A stretch of DNA of 25,000 nucleotides, taken from Owenia fusiformis (taxonomy: Eukaryota > Annelida > Polychaeta > Sabellida > Oweniidae). A model generated the notes under the pieces. The model did not search any database, had not been told where the DNA came from, and saw only the letters and a program-made list of their open reading frames with translations. Shown in pieces: positions 1 to 10,185 of this stretch. How positions within the stretch are numbered: the first letter of the stretch is position 1; every line of letters starts with the position of its first letter. A program made the translations under genes and the position numbers. The stretch lies in NCBI GenBank assembly GCA_903813345.2, contig CAIIXF020000187.1, positions 1-25,000 on the forward strand, read 5' to 3'.

Positions 1-277
1 TATCCATATCAGCTGTAATAACAAAAACATTGTTTTCTGCTCATGTAATAAACAGTATGTAATATAATTTTGATTATTGTAATGTACCTGGTGTAATGTG
101 CCTCAGTTTTTCATGTTCATTTGTGTTATATGATATTTTAATGTTAATTGCAATTCGTACCTTGCTGATTCATTTTTTAGAGTATTTGAGTACATGTATT
201 TTATTATAGATTTCAGTGTCCCCATTAGTTTTAGGATAGTAAGACTAGTGCTGTTGAATATATAGCACATTATCATT
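1..277. other. A+T-rich flank, no feature seen
   Basis: No convincing coding frame, RNA gene or repeat is visible. The base composition resembles the rest of the unannotated DNA in the window. The segment ends where the inverted-repeat end of the next element begins. Confidence 0.5.
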
Positions 278-279
278 AT

Positions 280-303
280 CCCAACGAACGAAGTTCGTTA
301 GGG
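280..303. other. terminal hairpin of the 278-1079 element
   Basis: CCCAACGAAC (280-289) pairs with GTTCGTTAGGG (293-303), with loop GAA and a single bulged A. In rolling-circle elements a short hairpin near the 3' end marks termination of transfer. That role is inferred from position only. Confidence 0.6.
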
Positions 304-316
304 ATATAGTGAAGCC

Positions 317-433
317 CTCCGTCCGTCCGTCCGTCCGTCCGTCTGTCCGTCCGTCTGTCCGTCCGTCTGTCCGTCCGTCTGTCCGTCTGTCCGTCAGTCC
401 GTCAGTCCGTCAGTCAGTCCGTCCGTCTGTCCG
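317..433. repeat. (CCGT)n microsatellite with CTGT and CAGT variants
   Basis: About 29 tetranucleotide units, mostly CCGT, with CTGT and CAGT interruptions. It lies inside the 278-1079 element. The repeat keeps one forward frame open as an Arg-Pro-Ser-Val run from about 309 to 545, which is not a gene. Confidence 0.95.
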
Positions 434-1189
434 GAAGATAACTCAAATACTAGTTGACAGATTTTCTTCATATTTAGTGGAAAGATGTATATTGGTGAAT
501 AGTTTTACGCAAAAAAACATTTTTTCAAGATGGCCGCCGCTTTAAAAATGATGGGACTTTTTCGCAAAAATCATAAATTTTTCATTCTAAACCAAAGTAA
601 TTAATATTATTGTTTGAAATTTTGGTAGTGTATTCACAACATTTATCTATTTCACATATATTCCGTGTTTTTCATCCTGACCCCCAGGGGCCATGTATGG
701 GGAGACAGGAAAACAGAAATTTTCGCTTATTTTTAGATCTTTCTGAAGTATAGCTTTATTATACTCAAATGAAAGGCAATTAAGAGTAGATTGCAAATAT
801 TGTATCTTTTTTCTGATTCGAGCCTCGTAAATGGCCGTCTAATGTACGATTTCGCAATAATTTTTCGATCCCTTCAAAGTATGGCTATATTATACTCAAA
901 TTGAAGGAATTTTGGAGTAGATCACAATTATGGTATTATTTTTCAGATTTGTACCTCAGAAAATTCAAAATGGCTGCTTTGCAGGAATTGCAATTCTAAA
1001 ATCTAATTTTTTCATTTTCAACCAAAGTAATGAGTATAATTGATTGGAATTCGGTAATTGATATTTTGTTCGTTGGGATTTGCTACTCCGCGGAGTTGCC
1101 GTTATCTAGTTTTTAGGGTTTTACACTGAATATTATACTCATATTGGCAATCTGCCTGTTCGAGTTTGACCAATAAAAGTTGACAGTAA

Positions 1190-1530
1190 CCTCAATTCAC
1201 CTAATCATGGGTCGCCAAGGGTCACAGCAACCCTAAATGGCCTTGAACCACCAAGTACCTAGGTATAAGCTTTTTAGCTTAGAATTACCTTGACCTATAA
1301 ATGGTGACCTTGACCTCAGGTAACCTAATCATGGGAGGGTTTCACCAGCCCCCTAATGCCTTAAAACACCAAATACCTAGATGTTGACATTTGACCTTTG
1401 GGTGACCTAGACCCATAATGTTGAACTTGACACAGCATCCCCCAACTGCTTTAAAGTTCCAGATACCTAGATACTGACCCTTGGCCTTGGAATTACCTTG
1501 ACCTCCGACCTTCATTAAATATCCATTGAC
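1190..1530. repeat. degenerate TGACCT-rich tandem repeat
   Basis: Three degenerate units can be aligned on the words CCAAGTACCTAGGT (near 1250), CCAAATACCTAGATG (near 1369) and CCAGATACCTAGAT (near 1458), so spacing is roughly 90-115 bp. CCTAATCATGGG occurs near 1200 and near 1324. TGACCT or CCTTGACC words recur throughout, each containing the AGGTCA nuclear-receptor half-site on the minus strand. The density most simply reflects a dispersed repeat family common in molluscs. Receptor binding is not shown. Confidence 0.6.
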
Positions 1531-1560
1531 CCACTTAGTATGTTGATCAAGTATGAGGAG

Positions 1561-3056
1561 ATGTATGGACAGACAAATGATGACTATATATGCTTTATAT
1601 TTATTATAACAAGAATCTATTTTGTCAATTCATTGACCAGCAACATGCCTTTATAACATATTAACTTTTTGATGTGACAATTCTTCAAGTAAAAGAAAGG
1701 GTACATAAAGAATGACTTTGATACTTTTAGTTAATGAAACAGATTTTTACAACCCAATCACACAAAATGCATTTAATCACATATAGAATTTATATATGAG
1801 ACAGCATCTTAGCCTATGGCACAACACTCATTCTAAAGAATCTAACAAACAATATCTTTATCTAGTTTGGATGTTATTGGGAATCTTATTCACTATGTTG
1901 TGGATATAACTGAGTTTGATTGTTGGTTATCAGTTGATATTATTAGATTTTTCTTTGGTGCCGAATTACACAACATGATTTCTAGTAGGCACATTTTTAT
2001 GTTGTAATGTATTTGTGGTGCTCCAAATACTTCAGTCTAACAATGCATCACAGAGTGACACACTAAGCCCCCCACTAACCTGCAGTACCCTGGCCTGATT
2101 AATGTACATCACATCTTCTCTACAATGATAAATATCTAGGCTTACAGCAGTCATTAACAGCTATAGATCATCATCACTGTCATCAGAAATCTAACAGTCC
2201 TTTAACTTTTCTGATTACTCCTGGAAAGAATATACAAATAACTTTTTGTGTTGCCTGTTCTTGCTTTTCCAATTAATTGTTATCCTAAGCACTAGTTATC
2301 AATAAATGAATTGTAAACCAGGTAAAAAGAAGAATGGTCTCAGAAGGAGTAATTATGAAAGAAAATTGCCTTCGTCAAAAATTCCTTGACTTTTTGTTTG
2401 ACTTCACATTGATTAGGCTCAGTTATCAACACAATTGCCAAAACATCAATTAACAGTTAAATTATTTGAAGTGCCTTATTTTCATTTTGATATACAAAAA
2501 TTTCACGGAAAAATATCAATTATTGATAAAGTTAGAGCATATAGTGCATCACTTCTGGGACAACCCTTGTATGGTTGGTTTGGTTTCTTTAGATGATGTG
2601 TTGTCCACTTTCTCACTTCATCAAGTCTGCAATTCCATTGTTATACTTGTGCATGATGAAATACATTTGTTTTTCAGGATTTATTATTGCATTAAGAAAA
2701 TGTTGAAAAGATTAAAGAAAATTTATTCAGGGTGTACTGTTTGACCAGATTCTCTTGCTTGGGAGGATAATTGCTTGACACGTTTATTGACTTTGTATTA
2801 CATGATGGTGTCTGAGAATACAATCTACCTCTATTTTCCTGTCAAATGCATACACTGAATATACTGTGGTTAATTTAACATGTCGAAGCTAGCACTAGAA
2901 TTAACTCCAGTAGTCTTTTAACTGTCAGAGAACATTGAAAATATAATTTTAGAAAATTACTCCAACTATTATGTGTTTGATGGTGGCTAATCAAGCACTT
3001 TGTAAATGACTTTCCCCGACATGTTCACCTTTGAACATTTTGTCAGTTGTTAGAGT
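1561..3056. other. A+T-rich region, no feature seen
   Basis: Read on both strands without finding a repeat, RNA gene or recognisable coding exon. A 92-codon open frame at 2466-2744 begins at a non-ATG codon, has no recognisable motif and is of a length expected by chance. Confidence 0.5.
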
Positions 3057-3440
3057 CTAACATGGAAATAATGGACAAATTATTGAGTTTTTATGTATTC
3101 TGGGAATTTTGTTGTCAAGTATAGTTGATTTATAATTTGCAATAAATGGATACTTTTCAGACAGTAATGTAACGAAGTACTTCCACTTTAATTTTAGTTT
3201 TGTTTCATCTTTATACCAAATTGTTGCCTTAATGTTCGAATTCCCTGGGCATCTCTTTATATTACTAGAACTTGTTAGAGATATTTGATCATTTAACAAT
3301 ACTGTACAATTGTATCCTCTTATGAAGTAATTACCAAGTAGTACTGCGATATTTAATACAGTTACACCGTAATTTACTGCTGAAGGCTGTACAAATGAAA
3401 TTGGTAGTAGGAATTGTATTTTGACAGCTTGAGTGCACAT
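3057..3440 (-). CDS. 127-codon open frame, unrecognised, doubtful
   Basis: An ATG-to-TAG frame of 127 codons on the minus strand. I do not recognise the product. It has a mildly hydrophobic first half (Val/Leu/Ile-rich around residues 20-50), then a Lys-rich stretch around residues 75-95, with three Cys in the first 70 residues and two at the C-terminus. There is no clear signal peptide and no repeat. At this A+T content, a frame this long is only mildly unlikely in 25 kb, so it may be chance, an exon or a remnant. No splice sites, promoter or polyadenylation signal could be tied to it, and no neighbouring coding sequence supports it. Confidence 0.12.
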   Translation of the reverse strand: MCTQAVKIQFLLPISFVQPSAVNYGVTVLNIAVLLGNYFIRGYNCTVLLNDQISLTSSSNIKRCPGNSNIKATIWYKDETKLKLKWKYFVTLLSEKYPFIANYKSTILDNKIPRIHKNSIICPLFPC

Positions 3441-3894
3441 TTGTCATAGAGATTTGATGTTTTAACAGTGTATGTATTAGCTGTCATAAGTTCCCTGTTA
3501 CACCGAAATTACAGCAATTTATAAGGAAGCGTTAGTCAATTTATTAGCTTTATTCTCTGTCAATTTAGATAATTGTGAAGTGTTGATTAAAGCAGAGTCT
3601 GAGAAACAGATTGGCGTTTTTCGTAATATGGTTATCGCTTGAAATTACACTAATGTAATTTTGCCCCCAAATTAGGTGTTGTAATTTGCTTGTTGTAGAG
3701 ATTATATCAGGTGAAACCATTTCACGCAGTCAGATTAACCGGCAAACCTTCTAAATTTAAGAATACATTTTGCTCATATCTTTTCTTGTCATTTCTATTC
3801 TTTAAAAATCCTTGCAAATTAAAGATTTTAAATATTAATGTGTCATTTTCCTTAAATGTAGATACCATTACCCACATTTATTTTACTATATTAT
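3441..3894. other. no feature seen
   Basis: A+T-rich DNA without a recognisable repeat or gene. A 62-codon frame at 3711-3899 starts at a non-ATG codon and is hydrophobic, as expected from T-rich sequence. Confidence 0.5.
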
Positions 3895-3965
3895 TCTAGC
3901 CTTTGACCTCCCTGATGACTTTGGATGATGACCTTGAATGTGTCTTTCAATGACCTAAATACTGT
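3895..3965. repeat. TGACCT-type repeat fragment
   Basis: CCTTTGACCTCCC, GATGACCTTGAATG and CAATGACCTA occur within 70 bases. This matches the style of the segments at 1190-1530 and 8210-8350. It is a fragment and its boundaries are unclear. Confidence 0.4.
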
Positions 3966-4441
3966 TTACCTGGATCATCTATCTCTGAAAATTAGCCTTT
4001 TCACTATTCAAGATTTTATCCTGCCTTTCATTCCATGTATTTAAGATGACTCCCCTTTTCTTGAAGTTTATTAAGTGCCAATGATCCAGGGACATTTTAC
4101 TGATGACATTCAAACATACAGATGAAACACACAGTCAATTTGTGAATCATATTACCATGCACTGGACTTTATGAGCTCCCATCCAGGGATGCTGCTTTCT
4201 TTACCACCTCTGCTTAGTTTCTCATTGTGGTATGGGTTCAGGAAGGAGATGCATTGAGTAGCGGAATCTATGGGTCTTAAATAGAGAAAAGCAATCATCA
4301 TGGTTAACAGTGATAAGTGAAAACTTACCAATCTATGATATCATATGATTAAGTAGCTCATAAAGTATCTGTCATTTTTCAAGTCTTGGGACATATTCGT
4401 CAAGATTGATTACAGCTTTATGGAAGGGTCAATTACTGAAG
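3966..4441. other. no feature seen
   Basis: No supported gene, RNA or repeat. The sequence is similar in composition to its surroundings. Confidence 0.5.
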
Positions 4442-4948
4442 ATGAATGGTAATTTCATTTTGGGAAATATATGGAATTATCAAGCTTTTTCAGAGAAGAT
4501 TCGTAGGAAGAATATGAATAAATTGCATTATGCTTGTACATGGTCATCTGTAACGTTTGACACTAGGATAATGAATGATGGACACAGGTTGCTAATGATG
4601 GTACAGTCCAACCTATCCACTAAAGTGACCCTCAAACAGAACAAATATCCCAACATTATGTATTTACATACCTGCATTTGCATAGCTCAATTACACAATT
4701 GTCTTCTTGGGACTGTTGTTCTTTGTAGGTTGGAATTCTTTGCACTATTTCATAACTTCTACTTGTCCTCTATCCTTAAAGATATGTATTCTATTTTTAT
4801 GTCACCACCAGAAGATGTGACATATTGTTATAGCCCCCACCTTTTTTGTGGATTGTGTTCGGTGTTTGGCTGTTGGTGTCTGGCATTCAGTTTCTGTAAC
4901 AAATGGCAGGTGGTGACATTTTGCATTCGATGTCTTGTTATCATTTAA
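4442..4948 (+). CDS. 168-codon open frame ending in a MITE, doubtful
   Basis: The frame is open without a stop from 4406, and its first ATG is at 4442. No known domain is visible; the product is rich in Cys, Leu and Phe. Its last third lies inside the inverted-repeat element at 4799-4919, so the C-terminus is transposon-derived. The upstream part (4442-4798) has no recognisable motif. The length is somewhat above chance expectation, which is why it is listed, but part of that length comes from the inserted element. It could be an exon remnant or pure chance. Confidence 0.1.
   Translation: MNGNFILGNIWNYQAFSEKIRRKNMNKLHYACTWSSVTFDTRIMNDGHRLLMMVQSNLSTKVTLKQNKYPNIMYLHTCICIAQLHNCLLGTVVLCRLEFFALFHNFYLSSILKDMYSIFMSPPEDVTYCYSPHLFCGLCSVFGCWCLAFSFCNKWQVVTFCIRCLVII
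4799..4919. mobile_element. short inverted-repeat element (MITE), copy 1
   Basis: The 121-bp segment begins ATGTCACCACC and ends with its exact inverted copy GGTGGTGACAT. A second copy at 16852-16992 has the same ends and shares interior words such as CATATTGTTATAG, TTGGTGTCTG and AAATGGCAGGTGG. Two copies 12 kb apart with identical 11-bp ends support a non-autonomous DNA transposon or similar dispersed repeat. It has no coding capacity. A target-site duplication is not clear here (only TTT on both sides), so no superfamily is assigned. Confidence 0.7.
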
Positions 4949-5412
4949 TATCAAACCCCTTCATTCTGGTTTCAGCTTAAAAAGAGACTAAGGCATATGA
5001 CCTTGTATGTTTGGAAAGATTGGTGAAAAAATCAAGTAGTCTTGAAGATGGTGAATTAATCTCCAGAACCACAAAAATAAAGACGATTAACTTGACAACT
5101 CAATAACCGTGATGAATGGTCTACAAAGGTAAGAGACATTTATTCTATTGAACACACCCATTCTGTTAAATTGTTTAAACCACCCTGACTACATATCTTT
5201 ACATAGACCATGCATCACTGAGCACACAAATACTGAAACATACATGATTTTACTGATGGTTTCTAAGGTGATCACAATCAGCAATGAAATCATTTACTTT
5301 TGATATGGCTACAATGAACAGCCATCTGGTATATTGAACAATGGTAGATCTTTTAAAATATGAGTAACATACACACATAAAGATATGAATTAGGGACACA
5401 AACAATCCTTTG
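4949..5412. other. no feature seen
   Basis: No supported feature. The minus-strand 61-codon frame at 5250-5435 overlaps the end of the coding-like block in another frame and has no recognisable motif. Confidence 0.45.
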
Positions 5413-6240
5413 TTAGAAATCAAGCAAAAATTCATTTTGCGGATTTTTAAGAATCACAAACTGACTACTTTTGTTTTCCCTTTGACTTGTTATGCTTTCA
5501 GATGTTTCATCTTCATGCTCTGTTTTGCAATACTCTCATTTTAGCATGTGTTTCTACATACTCATCCACATCTGCAACAGCATCTTTATGCTTCTCATTA
5601 GTACATTCAGTACATCAATGTCAAATTCATCTTCTATCAGACTTGGGTTACTTCTCTGTTGTTTTGCAATGTGTCACAAGATTCTAAGCTTATTTAAACT
5701 TTTACTTTATCTTTTTATAAAATGACTTATATTTAGAATGGATCACAACAGATATAAGACAGCTATGAAGTTTCAATGCGCTTAGTTTTCATATTTTAAC
5801 TGATCTGTATAGTTAATCATCTTTGTCATATCTACATCTGATATGTTGATACAATCATTTTTGATATCCTTCTTGGTTTGAAGTTTACCCTATGATCAAA
5901 GTCAATATTTTCACATAAATCACTTTCAACATTTGACTCCTGCCTTGAATGGGAATTACCTTTGATCAGATCTGGGCAGTTTTCAGACGTCATTTTTGGG
6001 ACGTGAGTTATGTGACCAGAGCAAAGGTTATTAAGCAAACGTCAGATGATATTCCCCATTGTGTTCAAGCTCTGTGATTGATGGCCTCTTTCTACTCAGG
6101 TCAATTTGTTTGAAATAAATGAGCTTTTCATCCACTGTCTCACTGTTACCATGGGAACCAAACAAGTCATTTTCAGTTGGCAGCTATTTTGTTGAATGAT
6201 CATTTGATGTTATGTCAAACGTGAAACAACTTCTAAGTGA
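5413..6240 (-). pseudogene. frame-broken coding-like block, hydrophilic protein
   Basis: Seen on the minus strand: open stretches in one shared phase at 6240-6187, 6183-6034, 5889-5785, 5673-5557 and 5535-5416. They are bridged by stretches in other phases at 6038-5832 and 5614-5516, so the reading phase leaves and returns twice. Single in-frame stops lie at 6186-6184 (TAG) and 5415-5413 (TAA, the likely end). Translations are unlike the hydrophobic noise typical of this T-rich DNA: they are rich in Asp, Glu, Lys, Ser and Asn, with short samples such as TVDEKLIYFKQIDLSRKRPS, TSENCPDLIKGNSHSRQESN and SESITSQRENKSSQFVILKN. No domain, signal peptide or membrane segment is recognised. About 100 bases at 5784-5677 look non-coding. 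Inferred: an old pseudogene or exon remnant, or a coding exon with assembly indels. Each piece alone is short enough to be chance; the case rests on composition and the return to one phase. Confidence 0.3.
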
Positions 6241-6550
6241 TTTTCGTGTCTAGCTGGTAATTATGTTAGATTAATGCTGTTTGCCGAATGCTATGAGAAT
6301 GAGGCAATCTGTTTATATGAACAACCAGTAGGCCATGAAACATATAGGATTGAATTGATAGAATTAGTTTTTTGGATCAAAATGGTCGTAAATTTAAGTT
6401 GTCAGGCTCTCACAGGAAACAATGAAGGATTAGAGATGAGGTAATATGTTGGCAATATCTATTCTATATTGTCTCTTAGTGGTTAAGTAATGTATTGGTA
6501 ATGGGGACAATAGATCTGTTTTCTGTTCCTCTATTGTAGCTAACTGCAAT

Positions 6551-6820
6551 TTATGTCTTGGGCTGTTCAACATGGTTAGACTGCGGATAAATAATAAAAC
6601 TGACATGCATACAAATTGAAGCCAATTGCAATAACTCAGCCAAGTATAACAGCTATGAGTCGTTTCAGGGAGCCGGAGGGACAATAAACCGCGAAAGATC
6701 GCACCCCATACACTCATAAATCCAAACAACAAATATTTCTTGTATAATTTCCTGAAATATATAGCGCAAATAAATGCCCAAGACGACCATTGTGAGAGAC
6801 CTTGCAATATCCATACTCAT
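6551..6820 (-). pseudogene. possible receptor TM6-TM7 remnant (class A GPCR-like)
   Basis: From an ATG at 6820 one minus-strand frame runs to TAA at 6553-6551, interrupted by TGA (6667-6665) and TAG (6655-6653). It reads as a basic or polar lead (MSMDIARS), a hydrophobic helix (LTMVVLGIYLRYIF), a loop (QEIIQEI then WIYECMGCDLSRF) and a second helix LLYLAELLQLASICMHVSFI at 6652-6593, then IYPQSN. In class A GPCRs the end of loop 3, TM6, extracellular loop 3 and TM7 follow this order, and peptide-receptor TM7 often ends in NFxIY; HVSFIIY is only loosely like it, and the CWxP and NPxxY motifs are absent. A competing minus-strand frame is open for 125 codons at 6807-6430 from a non-ATG start and is also hydrophobic. 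The coding-like block at 5413-6240 lies downstream and could be its cytoplasmic tail. Weak hypothesis. Confidence 0.2.
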
Positions 6821-7847
6821 AAAATTAACTCTTAACTTTTATTAAAACTCTAGAAATAATTTATCTTTTTGAAAGCTACGATGTAAAGTGTGAATTATTG
6901 AAGATGGTGTCTGGCCTATGTACAAGAGGCAATTTCTTTCACTAAAGTATGCAATTGTTACATGAACCTTTTAGCAACTCTAGACATCACAGCTTATAAA
7001 TTGCTGATTTATTAATGGTAAACTTCTGAATTACTTCACACAATTAATGGCTTCTTTTAGGTTTACCTAATGTGCCATGACAAGACGCATATTCATTAAA
7101 ATCATAATTTACAACTCTGTGTAAAGTATTTTTTCTATATTCATAAGTTTCTTATACATCATTTATCTTCTAAAATTAGTTTTATCCACACAATACTACA
7201 TTGTATACAACTCATAAAAAATTTGAGAATTCATATTTAAATTACTAATATACTTTAATTTAGAAGATTGTATGAAAAAAGAAATTATTTTCATGGTCAT
7301 GTTCGTGTTTATAGACTTTGTTGTCCTGGTCCTGGTTTCTATGTGTAAAGACATTGATGATTCAAAAATAAAACTAAAAGTAAAAGTTTTACAGTCACCT
7401 TTGATTCGACTCGTCTTATAATTTGACCAGTGACAGTATTCAAGCATTGGTGTATTTCCTACAACCAATAATTACAAGTTTCCAAATAGTTAGAATTAAC
7501 ATTTTCCAGTCTATATAATTCTAATAAAAATATATGGAGTAGTAATTGCCATGTATTTAGCCAACTGTTCAAGACGATTGATATTCCTAAGGTGCCTAAG
7601 AGCATTGGTTATAAATGTATGTGTGCATGTAACGAGCTATAGAACTAACTCATTAACGTTGATTGATATTCAGGGCTATGAACCAGCCCATATTTTCTCA
7701 ATTACATTCTATTCAAAGAAATAATGAAAGAATTAAGAAATTGTCATTGTACCAAGACAAAGGCTGATTTATAGCTATGGTAGATGCATACTATTCTCAA
7801 TCGTGGTATTTTGGAGGGAAGAGTATTTAGAAATCATCTACTGCTTC
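6821..7847. other. no feature seen
   Basis: No supported gene or repeat. I looked here on the minus strand for upstream membrane helices of the receptor-like remnant. The frame continuing from 6820 contains several stops, and no DRY-type motif was found. Confidence 0.45.
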
Positions 7848-8043
7848 AGCTTTTAATGAAATATCAAGCAATCAAACTTCTTAAAAGCACATGTAAGGTA
7901 TTCATTTGAGATTTATGGAACCTTTGATCATACTGACAACTTTATTGTTGAGGATGGCTGTTTTTTAAAAAAAGTATGATCTTCTTAATGAAGTTTCAAA
8001 CATTCACGTTAAAATACATCTAAGTATTCATTTGAGATTGATT
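7848..8043. repeat. degenerate ~127-bp duplication
   Basis: TAAGGTATTCATTTGAGATT near 7896 is matched by TAAGTATTCATTTGAGATT near 8022. Both are preceded by similar words (TTAAAAGCACATG and TTAAAATACATC). Further upstream CTTTTAATGAAATATC resembles CTTCTTAATGAAGTTTC. Two diverged direct copies are the simplest reading. Confidence 0.45.
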
Positions 8044-8209
8044 ATTCTTCATATATTGACTACTGCATGGTATTCATAAACTCTCTCTTTGACTTAGTTC
8101 AGATGTAACTTTATCATGACCATGCAATAAAGAAGATCTGTAACAAATTCTTACAACGTCCAATAACTTAACGAATACTGTTTAGACTGACTTTAATTTT
8201 TTTCTTAAT

Positions 8210-8350
8210 CACCTACAAGTTCTCAGAAGCTAAAATCTGACTTTAGATTTGACCTTCAATGACCTTCTCAAGGTCAAGGTCAAAAGGTCTTTATTCAACA
8301 TGCTTCAAATTGATCAATTTTTCAAAAGCATCTCCAAGTTCTCACAAGTT
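8210..8350. repeat. TGACCT/AGGTCA-rich repeat segment
   Basis: CAAGTTCTCAGAAG (near 8216) and CAAGTTCTCACAAG (near 8335) are direct copies about 119 bp apart. Between them lies a cluster of AGGTCA half-sites: TGACCT, five bases, AGGTCA (an everted pair), overlapping AAGGTCAAGGTCAAAAGGTC. It belongs by style with the segments at 1190-1530 and 3895-3965. Receptor binding is possible from sequence alone, but a repeat-derived origin is likelier. Confidence 0.5.
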
Positions 8351-9774
8351 CAAATCGTCAAGATTTAAGCAACTTGGTTGTGACATTTTTTCATGTTAAT
8401 GCCTTGTTAATTTTTGAACTCATATTTTTCAAAAATATCCCAAAACGTATTTTGAATCTTGAATAATACCACCATTTGATAGCATCAAATCTCTAGTGAG
8501 ACAAATAATGGAGGTTGTAGGGAATATATTAGTGGGTATATGGTGTACCCTTTTGCTCTCTGATTCTGTTTTTAATCCAAGATATCTATGATAGCCTTTA
8601 CTTGAATTGATCTCAAGATTCCTTTAACTTTCATTGAAACATGTCCTTGTATGTATTGGACTAGTTATTGAATCTGAGGTAGATAGAATAAATCATTTCA
8701 AACTAACACACATTACTGTGTATAATATGTGCCAAACTCAGAAAAGGCAATTCAAATAAAAAAGCTATATAAATACTTAACGTTTAGTTTATGTTCTGTG
8801 AAATGTATTATTAAAACACATGGTATCTTCATAAGTTTTATATAATAGTAATATGTATATTTTATTCATGCAGAAAAGTGTTATTTTGCCCTTTTTAAAG
8901 AGCACCATCATATAACTGTGTCATAACAAAAACATAAAAACACGATATAGGGTAATAAAATGGCGCAATTCTAATAAAAATATAATTTATAGATGTCATA
9001 CCTGTAGTTGTAAGCATTCTATAATATGGTCATTGCACACATGATAAGAATCTCAAAGTTTTGAATTGCAATAAACCAGATCCAATATAAACTGTTGATT
9101 CAACTTTTTTTTAAAATACAACTCATCACAGCAAAATAAACCAGAATGAGCAATTTTATTCACCTAGTTGCATTTTCTCATAGTTGAAGTACATTAGAAC
9201 ATTAGTTTGATTTATACCCGAGACTTTAAGATTAATGGATTCTGACACTATACAATCATACTTCTATCCATTACATATAAAAAGTTATTCCATCCAGTTG
9301 ACTCCATGGGGTTAGCATCATTTTTCACATTGTAATGGGTCGTTTTTCATTGTCATTCGTATGGCAGATCTACAATGCAAACTTTGTTTCTAATATGCAT
9401 GGAAATTAATCATTTATATTAGGATCATCAATTTTCTTATTTTAGGTTGTTGTTTTTGAAGTGGGTTTAGAACTTAATGTTTTGTGTCTTGAGGGTATTG
9501 AAATGTCATTGTGCTCGATACGCTGATGTATCCGTACACCCTATGGACCGTAATTCCATTTACATCTGCTGCTACTTGGCCTTGGAGTGCACTATATTGC
9601 GTCACAGTCACTGATTACAAAATTAGGAAGGCTTATTCTGCAATACATATTTAAAAATCTAACATTTTAAAACATGTTTTTATTATATATTTATACAATG
9701 CTTGATAAGATGATTTTCTTCTTCTTGACAACATCAGTTGGAATTTTTTCTTGTGATCTGTTCCACATAAATCT
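8351..9774. other. A+T-rich region, no feature seen
   Basis: Read on both strands without finding a supported gene, RNA or repeat. Confidence 0.5.
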
Positions 9775-9978
9775 TCCAGTGAACCTTAGAAACTGTTAAG
9801 TGGAACACCTCTAAAGTGGAACACGTCTGTAAGTGGAACACATCATAAGTAGAACATGTTTTAAGAGTAAAAGGCCCATTGACTTCATATTTATAAACCT
9901 CTGTAAGTGGAACCTCGCAAGGGGAACACTTTTTTGTTGTTGTAGCAAGAGTGCTCCTCTTATACAGGTTCTACTGTA
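9775..9978. mobile_element. degenerate AAGTGGAACA element
   Basis: AAGTGGAACA-type motifs start at 9798, 9814, 9831 and 9847 (spacing 16-17 bp), with further copies near 9905 (AAGTGGAACC) and AAGGGGAACAC. The right end TTATACAGGTTCTACTGTA is, in inverted form, similar to the left end CAGTGAACCTTAG followed by TTAAGTGGAACACC, suggesting decayed terminal inverted repeats. I recall similar AAGTGGACACCTC-type elements from several invertebrate genomes. The 93-codon forward frame from 9833 runs through this repeat and is not treated as a gene. Confidence 0.5.
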
Positions 9979-10185
9979 TTTCTATTTCAAATGTTTAATA
10001 ATTACACTCAAACATGAGTTTGATGTAAGATATCTTGATCAGAATCTTTGTTTTTCTGATATCAGAACTCAAGCATCAGCAACACTGGAAATGTTCAGCA
10101 ATAAATGTTTATGACATCACAAAAGACTAATGCTTTAGTCAAACTGGATAGTTAATATGTTAGTGCTTCTGTATCATATAATGTC

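Larger units (their letters stand above)
278..1079 (-). mobile_element. pearl/Helentron-like non-autonomous element
   Basis: Seen: the 12-bp word ATCCCAACGAAC at 278-289 is matched by its exact inverted copy GTTCGTTGGGAT at 1068-1079. The left end folds into a hairpin (280-303). Next to it lies a (CCGT)n tract (317-433), and the interior holds degenerate direct repeats: AAGTATAGCTTTATTATACTC near 746 matches AAGTATGGCTATATTATACTC near 877, about 131 bp apart. ACCAAAGTAAT occurs near 591 and again near 1021, and AATGGCCG-like words recur three times. A perfect palindrome CTCCGCGGAG sits just outside at 1086-1095, so the true end may lie near 1110. Known: Helentron-associated elements and bivalve pearl elements combine subterminal inverted repeats, internal core repeats, a tetranucleotide microsatellite and a terminal hairpin. 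Inferred: this is one, read on the minus strand so that the hairpin is 3'. No protein is encoded. A different inverted-repeat family is possible. Confidence 0.55.

Noticed and set aside
309-545. 78-codon forward frame of Arg-Pro-Ser-Val repeats
   Set aside because: It is the translation of the (CCGT)n microsatellite inside a mobile element; no independent coding signal.
3232-3250. GTTCGAATTCC, similar to a tRNA T-arm or pol III B box
   Set aside because: No acceptor stem, D-arm or A box at the proper distance on either strand.
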